Below, one piece after another: positions 45,479-53,939 of a stretch of DNA of 64,000 nucleotides. This DNA comes from Hyphomonas sp. Its GTDB lineage: Bacteria; Pseudomonadota; Alphaproteobacteria; Caulobacterales; Hyphomonadaceae. Position 1 is the first letter of the stretch, and each line of letters starts with the position of its first letter. The notes beneath the pieces are model-generated. The model was not told the origin of the DNA. It made no database searches and worked only from the letters and a program-made list of their open reading frames with translations. The DNA is taken from contig WGNP01000014.1 in assembly GCA_016124495.1 (NCBI GenBank), positions 100,442 to 164,441 of the forward strand, read 5' to 3'. Made by a program: the position numbers and the translations under genes.

Positions 45479-46633
45479 ATGGATTTCAATTTCACTGAAG
45501 AACAGACGATGATCCGCGACAGCCTCGCACGGCTGATCAAGGACCAGTACGACTTCGACACGCGCCGCAAGGTCGTCGCCTCGAAAGAGGGCTGGCGTCC
45601 AAAGATGTGGGCGCAGTTCGCCGAACTCGGCCTGCTGGCCGCTCCGTTCAGCGAAGAAGACGGCGGTCTTGGTGGCGGTCCGATCGATGCGATGGTCGTG
45701 ATGGAAGAGTTCGGCAAGGGTCTCGTGGTCGAGCCGTTCCTCCAGACGGTTGTCGTGGGTGGCGGTTTCCTGAAGCGCGCCACCGAGGGCCAGAAGGCTG
45801 AACATCTCGCGCCAATGATTGCCGGTGAGCGCGTGTTCGCGTTTGCCTATGCCGAACCGAAAGGCCGCTACAACCTGGCGGACCTCGAGACGACGGCAAA
45901 AAAAGATGGCGCCGGCTGGAAGATTTCCGGCCACAAGGCGGTCGTCGTGGGCGCCCCTTGGGCGAGCCACCTGATTGTCACGGCACGGACGGCCGGTGGC
46001 CGCCGCGACACCAAGGGTATCGGCGTTTTCATCGTGGCCAAGGATGCCAGGGGCGTTACCACGCGTGACTACCCGACCGTTGACGGCCGCCGCGCCTCGG
46101 AAGTGCATTTCGACAACGTGGCGGTCGGTGCGGACGCCGTGATCGGCGATGCTGAAAACGGCCTGCCGCTGATCGAGCGCGTGACCGATGAAGCCATCGC
46201 TGCGCTCTGCGCAGAAGCCTGCGGCGCGATGAAAGTCGCTCAGACGATGACGGTCGAATACTCCCGCCAGCGCAAGCAGTTCGGCACGCCGATCGGCAAG
46301 TTCCAGGTGCTGCAGCACAAGATGGTCGACATGTTCATGGAGGCCGAGCAGTCGGTGTCGATGACTTACATGGCGACGCTGAAACTGGATGAGGATGACG
46401 TGACCCGGAAGAAGGCCGCTTCGGCTGCCAAGGTCCGCATCGGCCAGGCCGGCCGTTTCGTTGGCCAGAACGCCATCCAGATCCATGGCGGCATGGGCAT
46501 GACGGACGAGCTGGCGATCGGCCACTACTTCAAGCGCCTGACGATCATCGATTCCGAGTTCGGAAACGTTGACCACCACCTGAAACGGTACACGGACCTT
46601 TCCGCAGCCGACATGGCGGTCGCCGCCGAGTAA
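45479..46633 (+). CDS. Acyl-CoA dehydrogenase, small-subunit type (PimD-like)
   Basis: 384 residues. MDFNFTEEQTMIRDSLARL opens the N-terminal helical domain. GLLAAPFSEEDGGLGG and VFAFAYAEPKGRYNLADL line the FAD/substrate site, and KISGHKAVVVGAPWASHLIV and QRKQFGTPIGKFQVLQHKMVD follow. It closes with IQIHGGMGMTDELAIGHYF. It likely forms a heteromer with the preceding dehydrogenase, because the genes are 24 bases apart and both have the paired-ACAD look. A strong terminator follows at 46659. Which subunit carries the catalytic base is not clear by eye. Confidence 0.88.
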   Translation: MDFNFTEEQTMIRDSLARLIKDQYDFDTRRKVVASKEGWRPKMWAQFAELGLLAAPFSEEDGGLGGGPIDAMVVMEEFGKGLVVEPFLQTVVVGGGFLKRATEGQKAEHLAPMIAGERVFAFAYAEPKGRYNLADLETTAKKDGAGWKISGHKAVVVGAPWASHLIVTARTAGGRRDTKGIGVFIVAKDARGVTTRDYPTVDGRRASEVHFDNVAVGADAVIGDAENGLPLIERVTDEAIAALCAEACGAMKVAQTMTVEYSRQRKQFGTPIGKFQVLQHKMVDMFMEAEQSVSMTYMATLKLDEDDVTRKKAASAAKVRIGQAGRFVGQNAIQIHGGMGMTDELAIGHYFKRLTIIDSEFGNVDHHLKRYTDLSAADMAVAAE

Positions 46634-46658
46634 GGCTCAGGCATTTAAAAGACAGGGC

Positions 46659-46687
46659 GGGGCCGGAGCGATCCGGCCCCGTTTTTT
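46659..46687 (+). terminator. Intrinsic terminator after the acyl-CoA dehydrogenase pair
   Basis: GGGGCCGGA and TCCGGCCCC form a 9-bp stem with GCGA loop, followed by GTTTTTT. It overlaps the stop codon of the convergent glycosyltransferase gene. Confidence 0.88.
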
Positions 46688-47948
46688 ATGCGCGGCGTTC
46701 GGCGAGCATCCTGTGGATCGTCGCGATCGCCTGGTCGTGTGACAGGCGCCCGCGCGTATGCTGGCGGGCGCCATCAGAAAGCGCTGCGCGGCGGGCGCTG
46801 TCACCGGCGAGGCTCAGGATTTCCGCAGCGAGCGCGTCCGGGCCTTTGGCCGTGACCACGAGGTCGTCCAGCGCATGCCCGAAGCCTTCGAGGGCGAGCG
46901 GGTAGACGACCGCGGGCATGCCCAGCAGCAGGTATTCCGCGACCTTGATGCTGGTGCCGGTGGCGAAGCGTGTGGGTGCGATCCCGATGGCGTTGGCGCC
47001 GCCGATGCTTTCGAGGGAGTCGACACGGCCGAGCACCTTCACACCCGGCAGCGCGGCGCGCGACGGCGTCAGTGTCCTGCCGATAGAGCCCGCAATCCAG
47101 AATTCGAGCGTCGGCGCCTGGGCGCGAACCTGCGGCCAGACGTCATCGAGAAAATGGTTCAGCGCTTCGGAATTACCGCCGTGCACCGTGCCGATGAACA
47201 CCGCGCGGGGCGCGCCGGCATTCTCCGTAGTCTGATAATCGGGCGCGTCGGGCGGCACCCAGGCCATTTGAATATCCGGGAGGTGGCGCTGGACTTTGGC
47301 AAGTTCATTGGCCGAGATGAAGAAGATGAGATCGCAGCCCGACAGCCAATCGAGCTCGGTTTCAAGGCTCGTCTCATCGAAGTCGATCATCTGACCGCCT
47401 TCCCGGAAACGCTCGGCACGGTCCGACAGCAGGTCGTGCATGAGGCAGGCGTGTATCGTGTCTGATTTCAGCTTCTTCAGTGCAGGACCCATCGAGCTGT
47501 ATTCAGCCAGGGTTATCGCGGACGGATTGGCATCGCAGGCGCGCGCAAGGATGTCCGCTTCCTGCGCACTGATCTCACGGCCGAGATAGCTCGGGATCAC
47601 GATCTTCGCGCCGAGGCGGCGGGCGGCTTCCTTGCCGAGACGGACGGCAAAGCGCGTCCAGATGCGGGGAGAGAGCGACCAGTAGCGGCTGCCGAGCTTG
47701 ACGGCGCCCGGCCACACGATGTTCTTCGTCAGCCCGGCAAGGCGTGGGTGGACGCTCGCCCAGGGCCGGTTGCCGAAGGATTGCCAGGGGGCAAACACGA
47801 TCCGGATGTCCATGCCGGCACGCTTCACCATGCGCAGGAAGGTTTCCAGATAGGCTGAGTTGCCGGTCGCCATGTCGTCGAGCTGCCGCTGGACCAGGAT
47901 GTCCATGACGGGGCGCGGCGAATCAGGGGGAGAGGTGGGCTCGGACAT
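46686..47948 (-). CDS. Glycosyltransferase, GT4-like
   Basis: 420 residues. The C-terminal half is a GT-B donor domain: RAVFIGTVHGGNSEALNHFL, LEFWIAGSIGRTLTP, GVKVLGRVDSLESIGGANAIGIAP and FATGTSIKVAEYLLLGMPAVVYPL, the usual site of the donor-binding glutamate. The N-terminal half has a QRQLDDMATGNSAYLETFLR loop that fits acceptor binding. The start at 47948 is preferred; a later ATG (MDILVQ) 14 residues in is possible, and a frame to 48167 is arginine/proline-rich and unlikely. It stands alone, 34 kb from the main polysaccharide cluster. Substrates unknown. Confidence 0.8.
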   Translation of the reverse strand: MSEPTSPPDSPRPVMDILVQRQLDDMATGNSAYLETFLRMVKRAGMDIRIVFAPWQSFGNRPWASVHPRLAGLTKNIVWPGAVKLGSRYWSLSPRIWTRFAVRLGKEAARRLGAKIVIPSYLGREISAQEADILARACDANPSAITLAEYSSMGPALKKLKSDTIHACLMHDLLSDRAERFREGGQMIDFDETSLETELDWLSGCDLIFFISANELAKVQRHLPDIQMAWVPPDAPDYQTTENAGAPRAVFIGTVHGGNSEALNHFLDDVWPQVRAQAPTLEFWIAGSIGRTLTPSRAALPGVKVLGRVDSLESIGGANAIGIAPTRFATGTSIKVAEYLLLGMPAVVYPLALEGFGHALDDLVVTAKGPDALAAEILSLAGDSARRAALSDGARQHTRGRLSHDQAIATIHRMLAERRA

Positions 47949-48353
47949 GGCTCTACGTGCGGGATCGGGACCCGCCCGGCAATGCAAGTCCGCGGCCAGC
48001 GCGGCACAATTCAACGCGAAAGGTTTTGGCGGAAATTGCGTCAGAGGAGGTTCAGCGAGGGCCGGCTCGCAACTTCGCCAGCGCTTCGGGCGCTTCTTTT
48101 CAGGCCGCGCGCAGCCCGGCCGCTCCCGCGGCCTGCAGGCCCGTCCCGGCATGCGGTCGCTGTTCATCGATGAATCGCGTGGCTTTTTCGATCACGGCGA
48201 GATGAAAGGCAGGCGGGAGCGTTCGCTCATCAAGGCGCCGGCGTTCTGAACGGATCAGTCAGGTGCAATCCCTGATAGAAATTTACCAGCGCTCATCTTA
48301 TAGTAAGCGCGCGTCAAGGCTTTCCGGCGGGCCGGCCGCGTTTCAAGTGAGGT
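47949..48353. other. 405-base stretch without a recognised gene
   Basis: This stretch lies between the GT4-like gene (minus, start 47948) and rlmJ (minus, stop 48354). It holds the presumed promoter of the glycosyltransferase. Short open frames on both strands are arginine/proline-rich and have no ribosome site I trust. A plus-strand frame ending at 48249 (RSLFIDESRGFFDHGEMKG) is the only protein-like text, and I cannot assign it. Confidence 0.45.
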
Positions 48354-49142
48354 TCACACGCCTTCGGCCCAGAGCGCCTCGAGGTCCCTCGCCATCGCTT
48401 CCGATTTGCGCGCGACGGCGTCCGGCACGCGGAAGCCGACGATCGCGGTGCCTTCCAGCGAACTGGTCTCGTGCGGCGCCACCGGCCAGCGCGACCCGGC
48501 GATCAGGTTGGCGCCGAGTTGCGCGAGCAGCTCTCCGAACTCCGCCTCGCGGCCGTCCCGGAACAGGGGCAGCCAGAGCAGGATCATGCCGGTCGGCCAG
48601 CGCTTCAGCGCCTTGGGGGTCCACAGGGCGAGCGCTTCGATGTCGCGCCGCGTCTCGTAGCTCGGGTCGGAGAAGACGATGATCTGCTCGTGTCCCCGCG
48701 GGGCCAGTTTCAGCGCGCCTGAATAGCCGTCCGCCTCGCGGATCAGCACGCGGGGGTCGGCGCCGACATTCTCCGTCAGCGCCCTGAATTCGGCCGGGTG
48801 GCGCTCGAACAGGATCGCGCGGGCCGAGACCGGAAGGCGGGCCAGCGCCAGGGCGGGGGAGCCGGGATAGTCCTTTTCCGTCCGTTCACGGACGATCTTC
48901 AGCCAGTCTTGAAAGCCCGCCGGAGCATTTCCCTTGAGGAGAGCCAGAATTCCGGTGTCCGCCTCGCCGCCCTTGCGGGCCTGCGCGCCGGTCAGGTCAT
49001 ATCGTCCGCGCCCGGAATGTGTTTCCACATACAGCAGCGGACGCGATCCCTTCGCGGCGTCGCGCAGGACAAGGTCCAGCACGGCGTGCTTCAGCACGTC
49101 GGCGCGGTTGCCCGCATGAAAGCCGTGCTGATAGGACAGCAT
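48354..49142 (-). CDS. rlmJ: 23S rRNA (adenine-N6)-methyltransferase RlmJ
   Basis: 262 residues. The opening LSYQHGFHAGNRADVLKHAVL is diagnostic of RlmJ, which methylates A2030 of 23S rRNA with SAM. LLYVETHSGRGRYDL is motif I. The catalytic motif, DPPY in E. coli, reads FSDPSYET here, so the second proline is serine. The rest (GMILLWLPLF, PVAPHETSSLEGTAIVGFRVP) fits the family. It starts seven bases before the M28 peptidase stop on the same strand. Confidence 0.88.
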   Translation of the reverse strand: MLSYQHGFHAGNRADVLKHAVLDLVLRDAAKGSRPLLYVETHSGRGRYDLTGAQARKGGEADTGILALLKGNAPAGFQDWLKIVRERTEKDYPGSPALALARLPVSARAILFERHPAEFRALTENVGADPRVLIREADGYSGALKLAPRGHEQIIVFSDPSYETRRDIEALALWTPKALKRWPTGMILLWLPLFRDGREAEFGELLAQLGANLIAGSRWPVAPHETSSLEGTAIVGFRVPDAVARKSEAMARDLEALWAEGV

Positions 49143-49148
49143 CGCCGC

Positions 49149-50888
49149 TTACTGACCGCCGAGGCTTTCCTTGCGGGCGGCTTCGAACTCGTTGCCCGCA
49201 TACCAGGTCGGCCAGTCGGTGGATTTCGCGATGTCGCGTCCGACCTGGAACAGCGCCTGGATGTCCTGCTCGAAGCCCGTGAGATCCCAGTCGTCCGAGT
49301 ATTCGTCCATAGGCTTGTGATAACGCTCGGCGGTGTAGGCTGCGGCGGCTGCCTTGCCCGCAGCCACGCCCCCGTCGACCTTGTCTTCGCCGCCATCGGC
49401 ATAGAGCATAGGTACACCCTTCTTGGCGAAGGAGATGTGGTCCGAACGATAGAAATAGCCGGCTTCCGGTGTCGGATCCGCCTTGATCACGCGGCCCTGC
49501 GTGGCAAGCACGTCCTTCAGCCGGTCTTCGAGTTGTGAGGCGCCGTAGCCGACGACCACCATATCCTTGGTCAGGCCTATTGGCAGCGCGCCGTCCATGT
49601 TGACCCCGGCGACGATCCTGTTCAGCGGCACGGTCGGGTTCTCGGCATAATAGGCCGATCCGAGCAGGCCGGATTCCTCAAGCGTAACGGCAATGAAAAG
49701 GGCAGAGCGGTCCAGCGTTTCAGCCTTCATCGCTTCAGCGATCTCCAGCAGCGCAGCGGTGCCGGTCGCGTTATCCACGGCGCCGTTGAAGATGTCGTCT
49801 TCGTAGAAGTCTTCGCCTTCCTTGCCGGTCTTCTCACCGGTTTTCATGCCGAGATGGTCCCAGTGCGCCGTGTACAGAACAAATTCGTCAGGGGTGGTTG
49901 CGCCGGGGATGACGCCTACCACGTTGCGGCTGGAGAGCGGTTCGATGGTCTGGTTGACCGTGCCGCGCACCTTCAGGCCTTCCATCACGACGGGCTTAAA
50001 GCCCCGCGCGTTAGCGGCCGCCTTCTGTGCTGCAAAGTCGAGTCCGGCTTTGGCGAACATCTGCTCGGCTGTTTCGCGCGTGATCCAGCCTTCGACGGCC
50101 GCGCGGCTGGCGCCGCCATCGGCGCGGACGAGATCGGACTGCGCGCCGGTCCATGAGCCGGTCACGACGTCCCAGCCATAGGCCGCGGCGTCGGTTTCAT
50201 GCACGACAAGTGCAGCCGCCGCGCCCTGGCGGGCAGCTTCTTCGAACTTGTAGGTCCAGCGGCCATAATAGGTCATGGCGTTGCCCTTGAACAAACTCGC
50301 GTCGCCCGTGGCAAAGCCGGGGTCGTTGACGAGGATGACCACGGTCTTTCCGGTATAGTCCTGTCCGGCATAATCGTTCCAGCCGAACTCCGGCGCTACG
50401 ACGCCGTACCCGACAAACACGACATCGCCCGGCGCGAAGCTCACCTGGTCAGCGTTCTGGCGCTTCGTCCAGTAGACGGCCTGCGACTTGAAACCGAGCG
50501 AGAGGTCTTCGCCGTCCGGCCAGGTCACGACCAGTTCGGACGTGGCCGGGTCAACGGTCTGGTTCACCATCTTCACTTCCTGGAAGTATGTGCCGTTGTC
50601 GCCGCCGGGCTCCACGCCGAGGCGCGCCATTTCGGCAGCGATCCAGGCAGCGGAGGCTTCACCCGCCGGCGTGCCGGGGCCGCGGCCTTCGAACGTGTCG
50701 TCGGCGAGCGTCTTGATCCGGATGGCCAGGTCAGCCGCGGTGATGGCCGGCGTCGTGGCGTCCGGCAGGGGCAGCAGCAGGTCTTCGGCAACAGCGGCAG
50801 GGGCTTGCGCCTCAGGCACCGCGGCGTCCGGCGCACAGGCGGTGAGCGTGAGCGCGGCGGCGCCGAACAAGGCAAGGCGTTTGATCAT
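49149..50888 (-). CDS. M28-family metallopeptidase lipoprotein with PA domain
   Basis: 579 residues. Signal peptide with lipobox LTLTAC near residue 18, then an acidic, alanine/proline-rich linker. A PA-type insert (about 120-270) contains DYAGQDYTGKTVVILVND and AAALVVHETDAA. The M28 zinc domain shows the ligands in YTAHWDHLG, GAVDNATGTAALLEIAE, LEESGLLGS, AGVNMDGALP and the final histidine in YRSDHISFAKKG. Such enzymes are exported aminopeptidases releasing N-terminal residues from peptides. The start at 50888 positions the lipobox; a longer frame to 51377 is discarded. Located between rlmJ and the divergent hydrolase pair. Confidence 0.9.
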   Translation of the reverse strand: MIKRLALFGAAALTLTACAPDAAVPEAQAPAAVAEDLLLPLPDATTPAITAADLAIRIKTLADDTFEGRGPGTPAGEASAAWIAAEMARLGVEPGGDNGTYFQEVKMVNQTVDPATSELVVTWPDGEDLSLGFKSQAVYWTKRQNADQVSFAPGDVVFVGYGVVAPEFGWNDYAGQDYTGKTVVILVNDPGFATGDASLFKGNAMTYYGRWTYKFEEAARQGAAAALVVHETDAAAYGWDVVTGSWTGAQSDLVRADGGASRAAVEGWITRETAEQMFAKAGLDFAAQKAAANARGFKPVVMEGLKVRGTVNQTIEPLSSRNVVGVIPGATTPDEFVLYTAHWDHLGMKTGEKTGKEGEDFYEDDIFNGAVDNATGTAALLEIAEAMKAETLDRSALFIAVTLEESGLLGSAYYAENPTVPLNRIVAGVNMDGALPIGLTKDMVVVGYGASQLEDRLKDVLATQGRVIKADPTPEAGYFYRSDHISFAKKGVPMLYADGGEDKVDGGVAAGKAAAAAYTAERYHKPMDEYSDDWDLTGFEQDIQALFQVGRDIAKSTDWPTWYAGNEFEAARKESLGGQ

Positions 50889-51091
50889 GTCTGGTTTCCC
50901 GCGATTTACGCAGGCCCGGGGGCCAGCGGAATTTCTGATCGCCCGGGTCTCGCATGTCACGAAGGGGTCATCAAGCATGGGCCGGGCTGTTTTCCGGAGC
51001 TTCGCCTGTGTTTCCGGACTTGTCACCGGGCGTTCAGGTGCAAATTCTATACTCCTGAGTGGAAGGCCCGCCGGGGCCAAGAGGTATCGCC

Positions 51092-52177
51092 ATGACGAAG
51101 TTTGCATTTCAACACTGGGGCAACAGCGCCCGGATGGGCCTCGCCGCGCTGTTTGCGGGCCTTGCGGCCTTTGCCCTGCCTGCCTGCGCCCACCCGGTGA
51201 CCATCGGCGCGCTCGAACCGGCCGCGAAGATCGGGGCCGCTTTCCTGCCGGAGGCGGACACGTTCGTCGCCGCCGACGGCGCACGTCTGGGCCTGACCGT
51301 CTGGCCGGCTGCGGGTACGGACGATCCGGACTATGTGGTCGTCGGCGTGCACGGCATGAGCGACTATGCCGGCGCATTCCACATGGCAGCGCCTTACTGG
51401 GCGGCGCGCGGTGTGACGACCTATGCTTACGACCAGCGCGGCTTCGGGCGGTCTCCCAACAAGGGCTTCTGGCCGGACGAGGAATTGCTGCGCCAGGACC
51501 TGCGCACGGCGGTCGATGTGGCCCGCAGGCGCCATCCGGACGCTGTAATCACGGTGGTCGGCATCTCGATGGGCGCGTCGGTCGCGATGACGGCGTTTGG
51601 GTCGGACGACCCGCCGCAGGCCGACCGCCTCATCCTCTCGGGGCCCGGCCTGCGCGGCTGGGGTGCGATCAACCCGCTTTACCGCATGAGCCTTCTGGCC
51701 TCCACCTATACCAACCCTGGCTGGATCGTCGTGCCGCCGGCAGGGCTGATCAAGATCGAGCCGTCAGACAACAATGCCATGCTGCGCCGGACATGGTCTG
51801 ATCCGCACATGACTTATGAGAACCGTATCGACCAGGTCTACGGCCTCGTGAACCTGATGGAAAACGCGCATTGGGCTGCGGCACGTCTGCCGAAGAGCGT
51901 GCCGGTGCTGGCGTCCTACGGCGCGAAGGACATCGTCATTCCGCAGAACGGCGTGGAGCGCACCGCGAAGCTGCTGCCCGTAGGCACGCGCACCGTCTAT
52001 TACAGGAACGGCTATCACATGCTCGAGCGCGACCTGCAGGCCGAGAAGGTGCACGCTGACTATCTCGCCTTCATGAAGGACCCTGACGCGGCCCTGCCCA
52101 GCGGCGAAGGCGAGTGGCCTTTCCTCCAGGCCTGCAAGAAATGGGCGTCGGTCAACACAGCGCCTGCTGCCTGCTGA
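51092..52177 (+). CDS. Alpha/beta hydrolase, monoacylglycerol-lipase type, exported (copy 1)
   Basis: 361 residues. A hydrophobic N-terminus (RMGLAALFAGLAAFALPACAHP) is a signal sequence with a possible lipobox (ALPAC). The hydrolase core has VVVGVHGMSDYAGAF, TYAYDQRGFGRSPNKG, the nucleophile in GISMGASVAM, the acid in YGAKDIVIP and the histidine in NGYHMLERD. This layout is that of serine aquaporin/monoglyceride-lipase-like hydrolases. AGAGG lies seven bases before the ATG. The next gene is a paralog in tandem, seven bases after the stop. Confidence 0.88.
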   Translation: MTKFAFQHWGNSARMGLAALFAGLAAFALPACAHPVTIGALEPAAKIGAAFLPEADTFVAADGARLGLTVWPAAGTDDPDYVVVGVHGMSDYAGAFHMAAPYWAARGVTTYAYDQRGFGRSPNKGFWPDEELLRQDLRTAVDVARRRHPDAVITVVGISMGASVAMTAFGSDDPPQADRLILSGPGLRGWGAINPLYRMSLLASTYTNPGWIVVPPAGLIKIEPSDNNAMLRRTWSDPHMTYENRIDQVYGLVNLMENAHWAAARLPKSVPVLASYGAKDIVIPQNGVERTAKLLPVGTRTVYYRNGYHMLERDLQAEKVHADYLAFMKDPDAALPSGEGEWPFLQACKKWASVNTAPAAC

Positions 52178-52184
52178 GCCGCCG

Positions 52185-53078
52185 GTGCCTGCCCTGCTCG
52201 ACAACGAAGGCGTGATGGAAGGTCATGACGGGGCGCGACTTGGACTGAGCGTCTGGTCCGCAGAAGGCGTAGCCGATCCGGAGCATGTCATCGTCGGCAT
52301 CCACGGCATGAATAACTATGCGGGCGAGTTCCGGCTCGCGGCGCCCGAATGGGCACGCAGCGGCGTGACCGTCTACGCCTTCGACCAGCGCGGCTTTGGC
52401 CGCTCGGTGAACCGGGGCCTCTGGGCCGGTGACGCAGCCATGCAGGAAGACCTGCGCACGGCTGTCTCGCTGGCGCGTGACCGCCATCCGTCCGCGACGG
52501 TCAGCGTTGTGGCCATCTCGATGGGGGCCGCCGTTGCGATCACCGCCTTCGCGTCGGACCGCCCGCCTGCTGCGGACCGTCTGATCCTGTCTGGTCCGGG
52601 GCTGCGCGGCTGGGGGGCGCTCAACCCGCTCCTGGCGTCCACGCTCTGGATCGGGTCCAAAGCGGCGCCCGGCCTCATCGTGCGCTCGCCGAAATTTGCG
52701 ACGCCGAAGTTGACGGACAATGACGCCTTCCTGGCCATCCAGGACGCAGACCCGCATCACTCACGCGAAAACCGGATCGATCAGCTGAAGGGCGCGGTCG
52801 CCTTGATGGAGCGGGCCCACGAGCAGGTGCGCGGTCTGCCGGCGACGGTTCCGGTCCTCGTCTCCTATGGGGCGCATGACGAGGTTGTGCCGCCCAACGG
52901 GCCGAAGCGGACGGCGCCGCGCCTTCCGCCGCATGTGCGCACGGTGTACTATAAGGACGGCTATCACGTGCTGCTCAGCGACCTGCAACGCGAAAAAGTA
53001 ATCAGCGATTACCTTGCCTTTATCCGCGATCCGGCAGCGGCCTTGCCGAGCAATGAACCGGAATGGCCCTTCCGGTAA
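52185..53078 (+). CDS. Alpha/beta hydrolase, monoacylglycerol-lipase type (copy 2)
   Basis: 297 residues, clearly related to the preceding gene: VIVGIHGMNNYAGEF, VYAFDQRGFGRSVNRG, AISMGAAVAI, LVSYGAHDEVVPPNG, DGYHVLLSD and the shared ending LPSNEPEWPF against LPSGEGEWPF. Unlike copy 1 it has no signal peptide, so it should stay in the cytoplasm if the start is right. The GTG at 52185 has no clear ribosome site; an ATG at 52215 with GAAGG four bases before it is an alternative. The pair arose by tandem duplication, with different predicted locations. Confidence 0.83.
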   Translation: MPALLDNEGVMEGHDGARLGLSVWSAEGVADPEHVIVGIHGMNNYAGEFRLAAPEWARSGVTVYAFDQRGFGRSVNRGLWAGDAAMQEDLRTAVSLARDRHPSATVSVVAISMGAAVAITAFASDRPPAADRLILSGPGLRGWGALNPLLASTLWIGSKAAPGLIVRSPKFATPKLTDNDAFLAIQDADPHHSRENRIDQLKGAVALMERAHEQVRGLPATVPVLVSYGAHDEVVPPNGPKRTAPRLPPHVRTVYYKDGYHVLLSDLQREKVISDYLAFIRDPAAALPSNEPEWPFR

Positions 53079-53189
53079 GCCTTTCCACAGCTGTCGCCCC
53101 CTTGTGGCGCCGCTCGCGTGGACAAATATAGGGGCATCTGCCAAACCTGCCTGTAAGCGATTCAGCCAATTTTTTCAAAGGCTACTTTG

Positions 53190-53813
53190 ATGTCCAATAT
53201 CCATGAGACCGCGCTCAACCTTGTTCCGATGGTTGTCGAACAGACGAGCCGGGGAGAGCGGGCTTTTGATATCTTCTCGCGCCTTCTCAAGGAGCGCATC
53301 ATTTTTCTCACCGGACCCATCGATGATGGCGTCGCGGCGCTGACGACCTCGCAGCTCCTGTTCCTGGAATCCGAGAACCCTAAGCGCGAAATCGCCATGT
53401 ATATCAACAGCCCCGGCGGCTATGTATCTTCGGGTCTGGCGATCTACGACACCATGCAATACGTCCGCTGCCCGATCTCGACGGTCTGCATCGGCCAGGC
53501 GGCCTCTATGGGGTCATTGCTGCTTGCCGCTGGGGAAAAAGGCATGCGGATAGCGCTGCCGAATGCCCGTATCATGCTGCACCAGCCTTCTGGCGGCTAT
53601 TCCGGCGTTGCGACCGATATCGAGCGCCATGCTGAAGAGATTATCGAATTGAAGCGCCGTCTTAACAATATTTATGTGCGTCATACCGGCCAGCCCTATG
53701 ACATCATCGAACGCAAACTCGACCGCGACACCTTCCTGACGGCCGAACAGGCCATGGAATTCGGCATCGTAGACAAGGTTTACGAGCGCCGTGCGGCGGA
53801 TGACGAGAAATAA
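53190..53813 (+). CDS. clpP: ATP-dependent Clp protease proteolytic subunit
   Basis: 207 residues. The catalytic triad context is visible: serine in [14 protein letters not shown], histidine in MLHQPSGG, and the aspartate further on near LDRD. Other conserved text is [21 protein letters not shown] and [20 protein letters not shown]. The ATG at 53190 follows an in-frame TTG, with AAAGG about nine bases upstream. It forms the barrel of the ClpXP protease together with ClpX, encoded next. In Caulobacter relatives ClpXP drives the cell cycle by degrading CtrA, whose box also appears in this window. Confidence 0.97.
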   Translation: MSNIHETALNLVPMVVEQTSRGERAFDIFSRLLKERIIFLTGPIDDGVAALTTSQLLFLESENPKREIAMYINSPGGYVSSGLAIYDTMQYVRCPISTVCIGQAASMGSLLLAAGEKGMRIALPNARIMLHQPSGGYSGVATDIERHAEEIIELKRRLNNIYVRHTGQPYDIIERKLDRDTFLTAEQAMEFGIVDKVYERRAADDEK

Positions 53814-53939
53814 TCCACTGTTTCCAACGTGCGGCCCGCCCCTTGCAGGCTTGGCGAACAACTATAGACTTAAACAACCGGATTGCTTCGAGGCAGGCCT
53901 TAAAGCCTGCGTTAAGCGTTTCACGGCATTGAGGAAGTT

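Noticed and set aside
44207..46579. 790-codon open frame on the minus strand opposite the acyl-CoA dehydrogenases
   Set aside because: Antisense shadow of two well-conserved genes; no domain and no ribosome site seen.
47957..48249. Short plus-strand open frames between the GT4-like gene and rlmJ
   Set aside because: Arg/Pro-rich composition, no ribosome site, no family resemblance; probably chance in GC-rich DNA.
53900..53915. TTAA-N8-TTAA upstream of clpX
   Set aside because: Spacing is one base too long for a CtrA site. I do not claim CtrA control of clpX.
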